DNA of 64,000 nucleotides, from assembly GCA_003164715.1 (NCBI GenBank), contig PLTZ01000076.1, positions 1 through 64,000 on the forward strand, given 5' to 3'. The translations under genes and the position numbers were made by a program. Every line of letters starts with the position of its first letter. Position 1 is the stretch's first letter. The DNA is from Opitutaceae bacterium (GTDB lineage: Bacteria > Verrucomicrobiota > Verrucomicrobiia > Opitutales > Opitutaceae). The notes below the pieces were generated by a model that saw nothing but the letters and a program-made list of their open reading frames with translations, was not told the origin of the DNA and searched no databases. Shown here piece by piece: positions 35,971 through 46,870 of this stretch.

Positions 35971-37866
35971 TCAGGTGAGCGCCTCGTGCACCGCCCGCAA
36001 CAGGGAACGCGGGGTGTAGGGCTTGTTCAGCACGAACCGGGGTCTCCCTTCCTTGGTGTGCTCGCCCACGGTGTCGCGGCCGTAGCCCGTCGTGAGGATG
36101 ACCTTCAGGGCGGGCTTCTCCGCCTGGAACAGGGCGGCCAGGACCGGCCCCGAGAGCTCCCCCGGCAGGACGACGTCGGTCAGCAGCAGGTCGATCCTCG
36201 CCGAATGCCAGCGCCAGACCTCCTTCGCGTTCTCGCCGGACTTCGCCTGGAGGAGCGTGTAGCCGTCCTGCTGGAGCACGGCGGCGGCGAACTCGCGCAC
36301 GTTGGCCTCGTCCTCGACGAGGAGCACGGTGGCCTTGCCGCGCTTCTGCGCGGGCAGGGGCTCGGGCGCGGGGGCCGCGGCGACCTCGTCGCGCACCGTC
36401 GGAAGGTGGATCCTGAAGACGGAGCCCACGCCCTCGTGCGTCTCCACCTCGATCCAGCCGTCGTGGCGCCTGACGATGTCCTGGGCGGTCGCAAGGCCGA
36501 GGCCCGTGCCGCGGCCCTCGTCCTTCGTGGTGAAGAAGGGCTCGAATATCCGCGGAAGGATGGCCGCGGGTATTCCGGAGCCGGTGTCGCTCACGGAGAT
36601 GCAGGCGTACTCCGCCGCGGGCGCCGCGACGTCCCTCGGCGGCCGGACGCCGTGCGCCGGCAGGCCCACGGCGATGCTTAAGCGGCCGCCGCGCGGCATC
36701 GCGTCCCGGGCGTTCACCGCCAGGTTCATGAGCGCCTGCTCGATCATGGCGACGTCGATGCTCGCGCGCGGCGACTCGCGGACCGGCTCGAAATCGATGA
36801 CGATCGTCTCGCCCAGGAGCCGGCGGAGCATGCCGACCATGGCCTCGACCTCGGCGCTCAGGTCGACCACCTCGCGCTTCGGCAGGCGCTTTCGGCTGAA
36901 GGGCAGCAGCTGGCGCACGAGGCCGGTGGCGTGCCGGCTCGCGGTGAAGACCCGCTTCAGGGCCTCCTCCGACGCCGGCGGAAGGTTCTCCTTGTCGAGC
37001 AGCATGCTCACGTAGCCCGAGATGATGGTCAGGAGGTTGTTGAAGTCGTGGGCGATGCCTCCCGCGAGCCGCCCCACGAGCTCCATCTTCTGCGCCTGAA
37101 GCAGCTCCGCCTCCAGGCGCTTGCGGTCGGTGATGTCCGAGGCCAGCCCGACCATCCTGAGCGGGCCGCTGTCCTTCCCCGGCGCGGGGAAGCCGCGGTC
37201 GTGGATCCAGCGCACCGACGCGTCGGGCCTGCGGATGCGGTAGTCGGCCTGGTAGGGCGAGCGGGTCGCGATCTTCGCGCGGACCTCGGCCAGGACCGGG
37301 CCGTCCTCCTCGAGCACCCCCTCCGGCCAGGGGCCGTCACCCGCGGGTGGCCCGCCCCAGACGTCGGCGTAGGAGGGGCTCACGTACAGGGCCCTTCCCG
37401 ATGCGGCGTCGCACACCCAGAACACGTCCCGGATGTTCTCGGCGATCTCCCGGAACCGCTCCTCGGCCTCGTTCAGGCGCCCGGGCTGCGCGGGCTTGCG
37501 CAGGGCCTGGAGGATCGCCGCGGGAAGCCGTTCGAGGCGGTCCTTGTGGACAAAGTCGCTTGCGCCGCGCCTCAGGCATTCGGCCGCCCGGTCCTCCCCG
37601 GTCGAGTCCGAAACGATGATGTAGGGCACCCCGGGCAGCCTCGAGAGGGCCGAGTCGAGGGCGGCCATCCCGTCGTAGCCCGGGACGCAGTGGTCGGCCA
37701 GGACAAGGTCCACGTTCCCGCGCTTCAGCGCGGCCTCGAACTCGGCGCGGTTCGCGGCGCGCTCGAACGCGAGCGAAAGCCCCGTCGACACGGCCATGTG
37801 CCGGATCCGCTCATGGTCGTCCGCGTCGGCCTCCAAGTTGAGCACGCGCAGGAAATCACGATTCAT
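35971..37866 (-). CDS. Cytoplasmic hybrid histidine kinase (REC-PAS-HisKA-HATPase-REC)
   Basis: Start at the ATG at 37866 gives 631 residues; the 1323-aa ORF is an upstream extension over unrelated genes. It begins with a receiver ([23 protein letters not shown]), then a PAS ([32 protein letters not shown]), an NtrB/FixL-like kinase core ([57 protein letters not shown]), and a C-terminal receiver ([21 protein letters not shown]). No membrane helix is seen, so it senses a cytoplasmic signal or receives phosphate at the N-terminal receiver. It lies 127 bases upstream of the other hybrid kinase. Confidence 0.9.
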   Translation of the reverse strand: MNRDFLRVLNLEADADDHERIRHMAVSTGLSLAFERAANRAEFEAALKRGNVDLVLADHCVPGYDGMAALDSALSRLPGVPYIIVSDSTGEDRAAECLRRGASDFVHKDRLERLPAAILQALRKPAQPGRLNEAEERFREIAENIRDVFWVCDAASGRALYVSPSYADVWGGPPAGDGPWPEGVLEEDGPVLAEVRAKIATRSPYQADYRIRRPDASVRWIHDRGFPAPGKDSGPLRMVGLASDITDRKRLEAELLQAQKMELVGRLAGGIAHDFNNLLTIISGYVSMLLDKENLPPASEEALKRVFTASRHATGLVRQLLPFSRKRLPKREVVDLSAEVEAMVGMLRRLLGETIVIDFEPVRESPRASIDVAMIEQALMNLAVNARDAMPRGGRLSIAVGLPAHGVRPPRDVAAPAAEYACISVSDTGSGIPAAILPRIFEPFFTTKDEGRGTGLGLATAQDIVRRHDGWIEVETHEGVGSVFRIHLPTVRDEVAAAPAPEPLPAQKRGKATVLLVEDEANVREFAAAVLQQDGYTLLQAKSGENAKEVWRWHSARIDLLLTDVVLPGELSGPVLAALFQAEKPALKVILTTGYGRDTVGEHTKEGRPRFVLNKPYTPRSLLRAVHEALT

Positions 37867-37920
37867 TGCGGGTGGCCGGTGTTCGCGATCGCTTGGGGAA
37901 GGGGCGTATATTCGGGGCGC

Positions 37921-37958
37921 GCCGCCGCCCCAAGACTTGGTTTGGCCGCCGCCCCAAG
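37921..37958. repeat. Short GC-rich direct repeat upstream of hybrid kinase
   Basis: GCCGCCGCCCCAAG occurs twice, 24 bases apart, in the 113-base gap between the lysE-like stop and the kinase start. A nearby CTTGGGG could pair with CCCCAAG. No function can be assigned. Confidence 0.5.
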
Positions 37959-37979
37959 GCAAGGAATTCCGCCTGCGCG

Positions 37980-38588
37980 TCAGGACCTGAGGAGCGCGTA
38001 GAGGCCGAACGCCAGGAGTGTGGCGCCCGAGACGCGGTTGACCGCCCTCATCCAGCCGGTGCCGACGCGCGAGCGGACCGCGCTCACGCCGCCGCTCAGG
38101 ATGAGCCACCAGGAGGCGGAGCCGAGGAAGACCCCGAGCACCAGCGAGCACGCGGCCAGGTACCCGGCCGAGGCGCCGATGCCGAAGGCCGCGAACACGG
38201 CCGCGAACGAGAGTATCGTCGCGGGGTTGGCGAGCGTCAGCAGGAACGTGGACCCGTACGCGGCGAGGGCCCGGCCGGCGCACTGCGGTGCGGCGTCGGG
38301 GGCCGGTTTGGCGAGGAACGTCTGCACGCCGAGGCAGCAGAGAAACGCGCCGCCGGCCATCCCCAGCCCGTACCGGTGGCCGACCAGGAGGCCCGAGACC
38401 GCGGTGAGCCCGAACCCCGCCACGCATCCGTACACGGCGTCCGCGGTGGCCGCTCCGAGCCCCGCCATGAACCCCGTCCAGAGGCCGTCCCGCAGCGAGC
38501 GCCGGATGCAGAGGACGCCGATCGGACCCACCGGGGCGGCGATGGAACCCCCGATCATCAGGCCTTTGAGGAGGAGTCGTGGATTCAT
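37980..38588 (-). CDS. LysE family amino-acid exporter
   Basis: The ATG at 38588 gives 202 residues, the normal LysE/RhtB length. The N-terminal signature (LLLKGLMIGGSIAAPVGPIGVLCIRRSLRDGLWTGFMAGLGAATADAVYG) is diagnostic of the translocator family. Five to six hydrophobic helices follow, with LTLANPATILSFAAVFAAFG matching the second family motif. It probably exports an amino acid or related metabolite; the substrate is not readable from sequence. It is divergent from the RNA helicase. Confidence 0.88.
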   Translation of the reverse strand: MNPRLLLKGLMIGGSIAAPVGPIGVLCIRRSLRDGLWTGFMAGLGAATADAVYGCVAGFGLTAVSGLLVGHRYGLGMAGGAFLCCLGVQTFLAKPAPDAAPQCAGRALAAYGSTFLLTLANPATILSFAAVFAAFGIGASAGYLAACSLVLGVFLGSASWWLILSGGVSAVRSRVGTGWMRAVNRVSGATLLAFGLYALLRS

Positions 38589-38739
38589 GCGGCGCGCCCG
38601 GGTTTCGCGGGCCGGGCGATCCTCGGCGAGGCCGCGGCCCCGGTCCACGACAATTCGAGCGGGGATACGCCATGGGGCCCCGGCGGGCGCCGGCGCTTTT
38701 TGTGCTGCCCCTGCGGCCCGCCCGGGCCCACCCTGCGGC

Positions 38740-40416
<1,677 letters not shown>

Positions 40417-40494
40417 GCGGACCGGAACCGGGACCCCGGTGGTTGTCGGCCCATTTGGCTTTCGCGCGCGGAGGATTCCCGATAGTCGTGCGTC

Positions 40495-41526
40495 ATGAAC
40501 CCCCTCCTTCCACTCCGGGCAGCCCTCGCGGGCGGCCTCCTTGCCGTTTGGACGCCCCCATGCCCCGCCGCGGACGCCGGCGCGCCCCGGGCGCGCGCGG
40601 GCCTACTCCTCGTTGCCAACAAGGGCGACCGCACGCTCTCGATTGTCGATGCGGCCTCCGGACGCCAGCTCGCGGCCGTCCAGGAGAGCGGGGAGACCGG
40701 GCACGAGGTCGCGGCATCGCCGGACGGCAGGCGCGCGTTTGTCCCCGTCTACGGCAGCGCCCGCGTGGGCCAGGCGGGCACGGACGGTCGGCTGGTCGAC
40801 GTGATCGACCTTGAGACGCGCTCGGTCGTCGGGACGATCGACCTCGGCAGGGGCCTTCGCCCTCACAAGCCGGTGTTCGGCCCGAAGAACGGGCTGCTCT
40901 ATGTGACGACCGAGCTCGACAACTCGGTCACGATCATCGACCCGGCGACCCTCAGGATACTGGGCTCGGTGCCGACAGGCCGCTCCCAGTCCCACATGTT
41001 GGCCATCTCGAGCGACGGACGGCGGGGCTACACCGCCAACGTTGGCTCCGGCACCGTCTCGGTCCTGGACCTGGACGCGAGGGCGCTCGTCACGACGATC
41101 CCCGTCGCGACGATCGTGCAGCGGATCTCGCTCTCGACCGACGACCGGTGGGCGTTCACCGCCGACCAGACCAAGCTGAGGCTCGTGGTCATTGACACCG
41201 CGACCAACGCCGTCAGCACCTCGATACCGCTGCCGGGCCTGGGCTTCGGGACGACGCCGACGCCCGACGGCAGGTGGCTCCTGGTCACGCTCCCGGCGCT
41301 TCGGATGGTGGGCGTGGTCGACCTGGGCAAGATGCGGGTGGTCCGCACGCTCGACGTGCCCAGTGCACCCCAGGAGATCCTGGTGCGCCCCGACGGCGGG
41401 GTCGCCTACGTCTCGTGCGACCAGAGCAGGCAGGTCGCCGTCCTTAACCTCAAGGATTGGAGGGTGGAGCGGCTGATCGACGTCGGCCCGGTGGACGACG
41501 GCCTCGCCTGGGCCGGGGCGAACTGA
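40495..41526 (+). CDS. Exported YVTN-type beta-propeller repeat protein
   Basis: A 343-residue protein with a signal peptide ending near TPPCPAADAG and about seven ~40-residue beta-propeller blades. Repeated motifs include LLVANKGDRTLSIVDAASGRQLAAV, LLYVTTELDNSVTIIDPATLRILGSVPTG, RGYTANVGSGTVSVLDLDARALVTTIPV and VAYVSCDQSRQVAVLNLKDWRVERLIDVG. YVTN/SMP-30-like propellers are periplasmic or surface scaffolds, sometimes with lactonase-like folds; no catalytic residues are evident. It follows the helicase by 78 bases and faces the pterin dehydratase. Confidence 0.85.
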   Translation: MNPLLPLRAALAGGLLAVWTPPCPAADAGAPRARAGLLLVANKGDRTLSIVDAASGRQLAAVQESGETGHEVAASPDGRRAFVPVYGSARVGQAGTDGRLVDVIDLETRSVVGTIDLGRGLRPHKPVFGPKNGLLYVTTELDNSVTIIDPATLRILGSVPTGRSQSHMLAISSDGRRGYTANVGSGTVSVLDLDARALVTTIPVATIVQRISLSTDDRWAFTADQTKLRLVVIDTATNAVSTSIPLPGLGFGTTPTPDGRWLLVTLPALRMVGVVDLGKMRVVRTLDVPSAPQEILVRPDGGVAYVSCDQSRQVAVLNLKDWRVERLIDVGPVDDGLAWAGAN

Positions 41527-41546
41527 TCTCGCGCGCCCGCCGCGGC

Positions 41547-41846
41547 CTACTGCCGCGCAAAATACCGGGCGAAGATTCCGGTGCACTGCCGCGCCATCGC
41601 GAAGTCCTTGGCCGTGAGCCCGCCCTCGGAATGCGTGGTGAGCGTCAAGGTCACCCGGTTCCAGCGGATGTCGATGTCGGGATGGTGGTCGGCCTTGTCG
41701 GCCTTCATCGCGACCCGGTTGACGAAGTCGATGGAGTCGAGGAACCCCGTGAATTCAAACGTCCGGCGGATCGTCCGGGCGCGCTTTGTCCAACCCGGGA
41801 GGGCTTTGAGACGGCGGCTGACCTGCGTGGGACTGAGGTGGGGCAT
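41547..41846 (-). CDS. phhB: 4a-hydroxytetrahydrobiopterin dehydratase (PCD/DCoH)
   Basis: The ATG at 41846 gives 99 residues, typical for pterin-4a-carbinolamine dehydratase. Conserved motifs are RTFEFTGFLDSIDFVNRVAMKADKADHHPDIDIRWNRVTLTLTTHSEGGLTAKDFAMA, with the active-site HHPD and the T.H..GGLT.KD block. The enzyme recycles the pterin cofactor of aromatic amino-acid hydroxylases, or acts in molybdopterin-related or regulatory roles. It lies only five bases after the GH9 stop, so it is probably cotranscribed with an unrelated cellulase-family gene; no hydroxylase gene is in view. Confidence 0.92.
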   Translation of the reverse strand: MPHLSPTQVSRRLKALPGWTKRARTIRRTFEFTGFLDSIDFVNRVAMKADKADHHPDIDIRWNRVTLTLTTHSEGGLTAKDFAMARQCTGIFARYFARQ

Positions 41847-41851
41847 GGGGC

Positions 41852-44389
41852 CTAGGGGTTGAGGACGTGATCCGCGGCCAGGACAAGGAACACGTAGTCG
41901 GACGTCGCGTAGCCGAGGCAGTACTCGCCCTGCTGCCAGAGGAACGGCCACTCGAGAAGCTCCGGGAAGTCGGGCCTTATGAGCGCCGTTCCGGACGTGA
42001 TGCCGCCCGGGATGTACGACCAGTCGGCGCGGTTCATGCCGTAGGCCGGTATCATCGACTTGGCCCCGACGCCCGAGACAAAGGAGGCCGTGTTCGGCCC
42101 CGGGTGGCACCCGAGGATGAAGTCGAGCGCGTGCATCATATAGGTGGTCGGGAAGATGTCGGGGGCCCCCGCGTGGAGGAAGTACTGCTGGACCCCGAAC
42201 CGCTGGATGTCCCAGCCGGCCCCCCAGATCCTCGGTTCGTAAGGCAGGCCGTACGGCGTCTTGAGCTCCAGCGCGTCGATCTTCGACCTGTAGCCCTTCA
42301 GGGCGTCCCGTATCTTGGCGACGTAGGCCGGGTCGTTGATGAGCGCGAGGGAGCGGGCCCCCAGCCACCCGAAGCGGGCCACGCGCGCCACGACGGCGTC
42401 GCCGAGGCCCACGATCACGTCGGCGTACGGCTTCTCGCCGGTCGTCTGGTAGAGTTCGATCGCCGCCTCAAGCCTCGAGACGGAGGTGTCCGGAGCCTTT
42501 GCGTTCCTCCAGAGCTCCTTGGCGATCCGCAGGCAGTCGCGGGCCAGCGGGTAGTTGAACCCCCTGAGCGCGCGGGACGCCGCGGCGAGGCCGCCGGCCG
42601 TGTTCAGCTCGCGGGCGGGATTCTCCTCCGTGAACACCCAACGGTCGTCGGCCGATCCCTCGGAGCCGAGCGCAGGCAGGTGGCCGATCCTGGGCTCCGA
42701 CTGGTCGCCCGCGACCGCGGCGGCCGCGAGCACCCTGACGGCCTCGCCGTCCGTGTCGTGGAACACCTTGTTGTCCGTCATGTCGGCCGCGTCGCCGAGG
42801 AAGGTGTACTGGTGGAGCGACGCGTCCTGGATTCCCCGGTAGAGCCGGCCCATGGAGTTGTAGGCCCCGACGATCGAGAGCACGCCGTGCTCGATCTGCT
42901 GGAGCACGTCCGGCTTCCCGTCCGGCCGGTGGATCTCGACGATGTGCGACGCCTGGTCGATTGTCGTGTTGTCGAGGTCGGGGTGGAACAGCTCCCAGGC
43001 GAGCGCGAGGCCGTGGACGGTGTCAATCTGCGACTCGATGCGCAGGTCGTGGTCGCCCGCGTCGTACCATCCCCCCAGGTTGAGCCCCGGGACGTGCTCG
43101 CCCGGTTTGAACTTGGTCAGCGTGGACGGGCCCTGGAGGTAGCCGTCGAAGTGATTGTGGTTCACGGGCGCCATCAGGGCGTCGTCCATGTGCGAGAGCC
43201 CGTGCCACACGCGGTAGTGGTCGTTCACGCGCATGTGGGCCATCTGCACCGGCAGGAAGTACTCGACGGTCGGCTGCCATACGTCCCGCTCGAAGACATG
43301 CTCGCTGATCTGGAACGGGTTTGAACGGGCCTCGCCGTAGCCGACCTCGTACATGCCGGGTTCCACGACCTGCGTGAAGTCGAACTGGAGATAGTGGTAG
43401 CGCAGGAAGTTTCCCCAGTCCTTCGCCGGACGCAGGGCGACCTTCTCGGGGCCGGCGCCGGTGATCCGGTAGAGCGCGACGGGCTTGAACTCGGTCTCGC
43501 GGCGGTCGAGCTCGATGACGGCGACCTTGGGCTGCTTCGGGTGGTACCCGACCTGGGAGACCTGGATGACGGGGTCGGACCTCCACCCGGGGATCGCATG
43601 GGGCGTCACGAGCCACTCCACGGCGTCCTTGGTCGCCCCGGCCGGCACGAGCGCGCGGGCGACGAACCATCCGTTGTTGTGCTGCGCGCGCCCGTCGAGC
43701 AGCTGGATCTCGCCGCCCTGGACGACCTCAATCGTCATGCGCTGGCGCTCGGACTCCGGGGCGACGGTGAGCTTCGGCCCGTGGCCGAGGGGCGCCAGCT
43801 CGTAGTCGCCATCGCTGACGGCCCCGGGCCCGTTCGGCTGCCTGGGGAACGTCCCGAACTGCCCGCCGATCTCGTAGGATTTGCCGAAGAGGATCCCCGG
43901 GAAGAGCTCGAGGTTGAAGCCGACCTTGCCGGCCCACCCGGGCGGAAGCGGCTCGTCCAGGTCCACGATGATCCTGAAGGAGCGCCCCTCGGGCTTCACC
44001 TTCAAGACGTAGCCGAGCTTCAGGTCGGGATAGGTGACGGGATTGAAACCGCGCTGGTTGTTGCTCTCGTCGGGGTACGACATGTGCACGCTGATCTCAC
44101 GGGCGTCGCGGTTGACGGCGCGGACGCCCACGACAGGGGTCGGCTGCCACTGGCCGGGGGTCGGCTCAAGGCGCAGGTCGCCGTTCGTGGCGACGCGCTG
44201 GCCGTTAAGGATGATCCCGACGCCGCCCTGGTGGCCCTCGGGGTAGAAGTCGTGGGCCAGCATCACGTTGAGCCCCGTCATCTCCAGGTACTCCTTGTCG
44301 TTGATCGAGAGGGTGTCGTCTGCGGCCGCCGCTCGGGCCGCTGACGCTGCCAGGATCAATCCGAGCAAGGGGGCAATGGGTAGCTTCAT
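41852..44389 (-). CDS. Exported GH9 family glycoside hydrolase with N-terminal Ig-like domain
   Basis: The ATG at 44389 begins a signal peptide (KLPIAPLLGLILAASAARAAAA); total 845 residues. About 290 residues precede a cellulase N-terminal Ig-like domain (PVIQVSQVGYHPKQPKVAVIELD). The GH9 (alpha/alpha)6 barrel carries LNLGGWYDAGDHDLR with the catalytic Asp pair, and the C-terminal block IPAYGMNRADWSYIPGGITSGTALIRPDFPELLEWPFLWQQGEY with the likely acid Glu. GH9 members cut cellulose, mixed-linkage glucans, xyloglucan or glucosamine oligomers. The long N-terminal part resembles no module I can name. It is probably periplasmic. Confidence 0.85.
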   Translation of the reverse strand: MKLPIAPLLGLILAASAARAAAADDTLSINDKEYLEMTGLNVMLAHDFYPEGHQGGVGIILNGQRVATNGDLRLEPTPGQWQPTPVVGVRAVNRDAREISVHMSYPDESNNQRGFNPVTYPDLKLGYVLKVKPEGRSFRIIVDLDEPLPPGWAGKVGFNLELFPGILFGKSYEIGGQFGTFPRQPNGPGAVSDGDYELAPLGHGPKLTVAPESERQRMTIEVVQGGEIQLLDGRAQHNNGWFVARALVPAGATKDAVEWLVTPHAIPGWRSDPVIQVSQVGYHPKQPKVAVIELDRRETEFKPVALYRITGAGPEKVALRPAKDWGNFLRYHYLQFDFTQVVEPGMYEVGYGEARSNPFQISEHVFERDVWQPTVEYFLPVQMAHMRVNDHYRVWHGLSHMDDALMAPVNHNHFDGYLQGPSTLTKFKPGEHVPGLNLGGWYDAGDHDLRIESQIDTVHGLALAWELFHPDLDNTTIDQASHIVEIHRPDGKPDVLQQIEHGVLSIVGAYNSMGRLYRGIQDASLHQYTFLGDAADMTDNKVFHDTDGEAVRVLAAAAVAGDQSEPRIGHLPALGSEGSADDRWVFTEENPARELNTAGGLAAASRALRGFNYPLARDCLRIAKELWRNAKAPDTSVSRLEAAIELYQTTGEKPYADVIVGLGDAVVARVARFGWLGARSLALINDPAYVAKIRDALKGYRSKIDALELKTPYGLPYEPRIWGAGWDIQRFGVQQYFLHAGAPDIFPTTYMMHALDFILGCHPGPNTASFVSGVGAKSMIPAYGMNRADWSYIPGGITSGTALIRPDFPELLEWPFLWQQGEYCLGYATSDYVFLVLAADHVLNP

Positions 44390-44509
44390 GGGCGGTCTCA
44401 TGGGGAAGGGGACCGGCCTTCGCGGCTGCACTTTCCAGGCCGGGGTGGGCAAGGTTGCCGGAATTCCTCCAGAGGCAAGGCAATCCCGGTCATGGGGCGG
44501 GTGGGGCCA

Positions 44510-46720
44510 TCACACGTCAACGGCCACGACCTCATGCGCGGCGATGGACGGCACGGTCACCTCCAGCGACCCGCCGGCCGCCGCGAACTCCGGCGTCGTG
44601 CCGGCAACCAGCAGCCTGACGGCCTTCGCGCCCAGCCCGTCCGGCAGCCGCACGCGCACGCGCTGCTCCCCCAGCGGGACCAGCTCGCGGACTGGGCCCT
44701 TCATCATCATCGGGTTCGTGAGGTTGACGAGGTGCACCGTCAGCGAGTCCCGCTGGCGCCACAGGGTGACGTCGAGGACGCCGCGGCCGGTGACGGTCAC
44801 CGGGGGATCCTCGTTCGTCGCCCACGCGACCGCGTTGCGCATCAGCGTCCCATGGTCGACGGCGAGCACCTCCCAGAACGTCCGGTCGACGTCCCACGGG
44901 AAATAGGCGACGCGGCCGTCGCCGGGGAGCTCCCGCAGGAAGACCTGCGGGATGTTCGTTCGGGGCTGGCGCGCATAGACCTTCTCCATCGGCAGGTCGG
45001 GGTAGGACGGGATGAGCGTGAGGGGGGACTGCGACGGCGACGCGTTCGCCTCCGCGACGACGCGCCACACCCCGTGGATGATGCGGGGCGCGTCCCCGAG
45101 GCCGGCGAGCAGGGGATGCCCCGGCCAGGCCTCGTGCTCGAGGCGAAGGTACGCGTTGCGCATCGGGCCCTCGCACGAGCCCTTCCACGTAGCCCCGAAA
45201 AGGTCGGACAGCCCGAAGTCCCCGCGGCGCGCCCCCCATTCATCCTCGAGGGACGTCTCCGAGGTGGCGACGAGGCCCCCTCCCCGGGCGACGAACTGCC
45301 GGAGCTGGTCGCACTGGCGGCCGGAGAGGGCGGCGACGTTTGGCAGGATCAGGGCCTTGAACGGGGCCAAGTGCTCCGCGTCGAGCAGGCGGTCGTGGAC
45401 CATCTCAAACGGGACACGCGCCTCGATCAGCGCCTGGTGCCAGCCGAGGCCAGCGTCCTCCGTCGCGTTGGGCGCGCCCTTCTCGGCGTGGAACCAGCCC
45501 GTCTGCTGCGAATAGACGACCGCGACCCGCGCGAGCGGCCGCTCGTTGCGCAGATAGCGCTCGGCCCCGTGGCACCAGCCGTAGAGCTCTTCGACCGGCT
45601 TCAGCCAGCGCGGGTCGTTGATCACGCCGCCGAACTTCGTGAACCACGGCCGCATGCCGTTCGCTATCCCGTCGGCCACCCAGAGGCGCGTCTCCTCGGC
45701 ATTCTGGACGGCGTCCTTCCAGCGGTGGACCCCGTCCAGGCCCACGCTGAAGATCCCGACAGCCGGCTTGCCGCCGAGCGCCGCGCGAAACTCCTTGGCA
45801 TTCTTGCCGTTGGCCCAGGGCGCCATCAGGCCCGTGCGCGACTGGCGGTCCGCCATGAGGGTCGGCGCGAGCTCCCCGATGCGTCTCATGTCGAGCGGGC
45901 TGTTCGCGCCGCCCCCTGTGTTGGGGATGACGCACGAGTCCGGGTTGACCGCGCGCACCGCCGCGTCCCAGACGGCCCAGAGCTCGAAGAGCCGCTCCTG
46001 CCGCCAGAGCACGAAGGCGCGGTTCGCGGGGACCCGGGGATCGTCGTTTCGTGGCAGTTCCAGGCCCGTGGCCGCCCTGAAATTCCTGCGGCAGTGCTCG
46101 CAGTAGCACATCCCCGATCCGTCCCAACGGTTGATGAAGATCCCGTCGACCCGGTAACGGGACATGATCTCCCGCTTGACCTCGGTCATGAACTCGAAGT
46201 TGTACGGGCCGAGGCCGCACGTCACCCACATCTCGGGCGATGCCCAGTGGCGGCGGGGCTTCCCGTCGGCGCCGACGGCGATCCAATCGGGGTGGGCCGC
46301 CTGGACGTCGTCGTAGGTCGCGTGGGGGTCCGTTCGCGCCAGCACGACCATGCCGAGCCTGCGGCATCCCTCCACAAGCCCCCCGAAGACATCGCGGTCG
46401 CCGAGCCACGCGCTGCGGTGATGGAAGGGGACCTGCGTCGGGTAATACGCCACGCAGCCCCCCGCGCTCAGGCACACCGCGTCGGAATGGGTGCGCCTGA
46501 AGTAGTCGAGCCAGAACTGGGGGTCGAACTTGCCCGGGTCGTCCTCGACAAGCGTGAGCTGCGCCCAGCGCATGGGCCGCTCCGCCCACGACGGGGCCGC
46601 CGGGGTGCCGCGCGGGGCCTGCGCCGCGCCCGCCGGACGGACGGCGAGCTTGCCGAGCGTGACGGCGGCCCCGGCGATGGCCGAGGTCTTCAGGAAGCTG
46701 CGACGGGTGAGGTCGGGCAT
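44510..46720 (-). CDS. Tat-exported putative glycoside hydrolase (GHL6/GH42-like)
   Basis: A 736-residue protein with a Tat signal (LTRRSFLKTSAIAGAAVTLG). The first ~380 residues look like a GHL6/GH42-type TIM barrel (MRWAQLTLVEDDPGKFDPQFWLDYF, DGIFINRWDGSGMCYCEHCRRNFRAATG, WFTKFGGVINDPRW). A trimerisation/glutamine-amidotransferase-like domain (FKALILPNVAALSGRQCDQLRQFVARGGGLVATSETS) and a beta-sandwich follow. Related proteins are annotated as hypothetical glycosyl hydrolase 6 or beta-galactosidase-like; catalytic residues cannot be assigned with certainty. It is 120 bases upstream of the GH9 gene on the same strand. Confidence 0.75.
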   Translation of the reverse strand: MPDLTRRSFLKTSAIAGAAVTLGKLAVRPAGAAQAPRGTPAAPSWAERPMRWAQLTLVEDDPGKFDPQFWLDYFRRTHSDAVCLSAGGCVAYYPTQVPFHHRSAWLGDRDVFGGLVEGCRRLGMVVLARTDPHATYDDVQAAHPDWIAVGADGKPRRHWASPEMWVTCGLGPYNFEFMTEVKREIMSRYRVDGIFINRWDGSGMCYCEHCRRNFRAATGLELPRNDDPRVPANRAFVLWRQERLFELWAVWDAAVRAVNPDSCVIPNTGGGANSPLDMRRIGELAPTLMADRQSRTGLMAPWANGKNAKEFRAALGGKPAVGIFSVGLDGVHRWKDAVQNAEETRLWVADGIANGMRPWFTKFGGVINDPRWLKPVEELYGWCHGAERYLRNERPLARVAVVYSQQTGWFHAEKGAPNATEDAGLGWHQALIEARVPFEMVHDRLLDAEHLAPFKALILPNVAALSGRQCDQLRQFVARGGGLVATSETSLEDEWGARRGDFGLSDLFGATWKGSCEGPMRNAYLRLEHEAWPGHPLLAGLGDAPRIIHGVWRVVAEANASPSQSPLTLIPSYPDLPMEKVYARQPRTNIPQVFLRELPGDGRVAYFPWDVDRTFWEVLAVDHGTLMRNAVAWATNEDPPVTVTGRGVLDVTLWRQRDSLTVHLVNLTNPMMMKGPVRELVPLGEQRVRVRLPDGLGAKAVRLLVAGTTPEFAAAGGSLEVTVPSIAAHEVVAVDV

Positions 46721-46870
46721 GGCGGTACGGCTGATTCATCGCCGGGACTTGGGCCGAAGGCGAGCCTATGACGCGCCGCGGCCGGCAAGACGGGCGCGTC
46801 TGGGCGGGGACTGCATTTCCCCATTGATGCGGGGCGCCTCCCTGTTGGAATGCCCCAAGGCGGACACCCC

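Noticed and set aside
38681-38701. GCGCCGGCGC followed by TTTTT upstream of the DEAD-box helicase, possible attenuator
   Set aside because: The palindrome has no loop and the region is GC-rich throughout, so a terminator or attenuator cannot be claimed.
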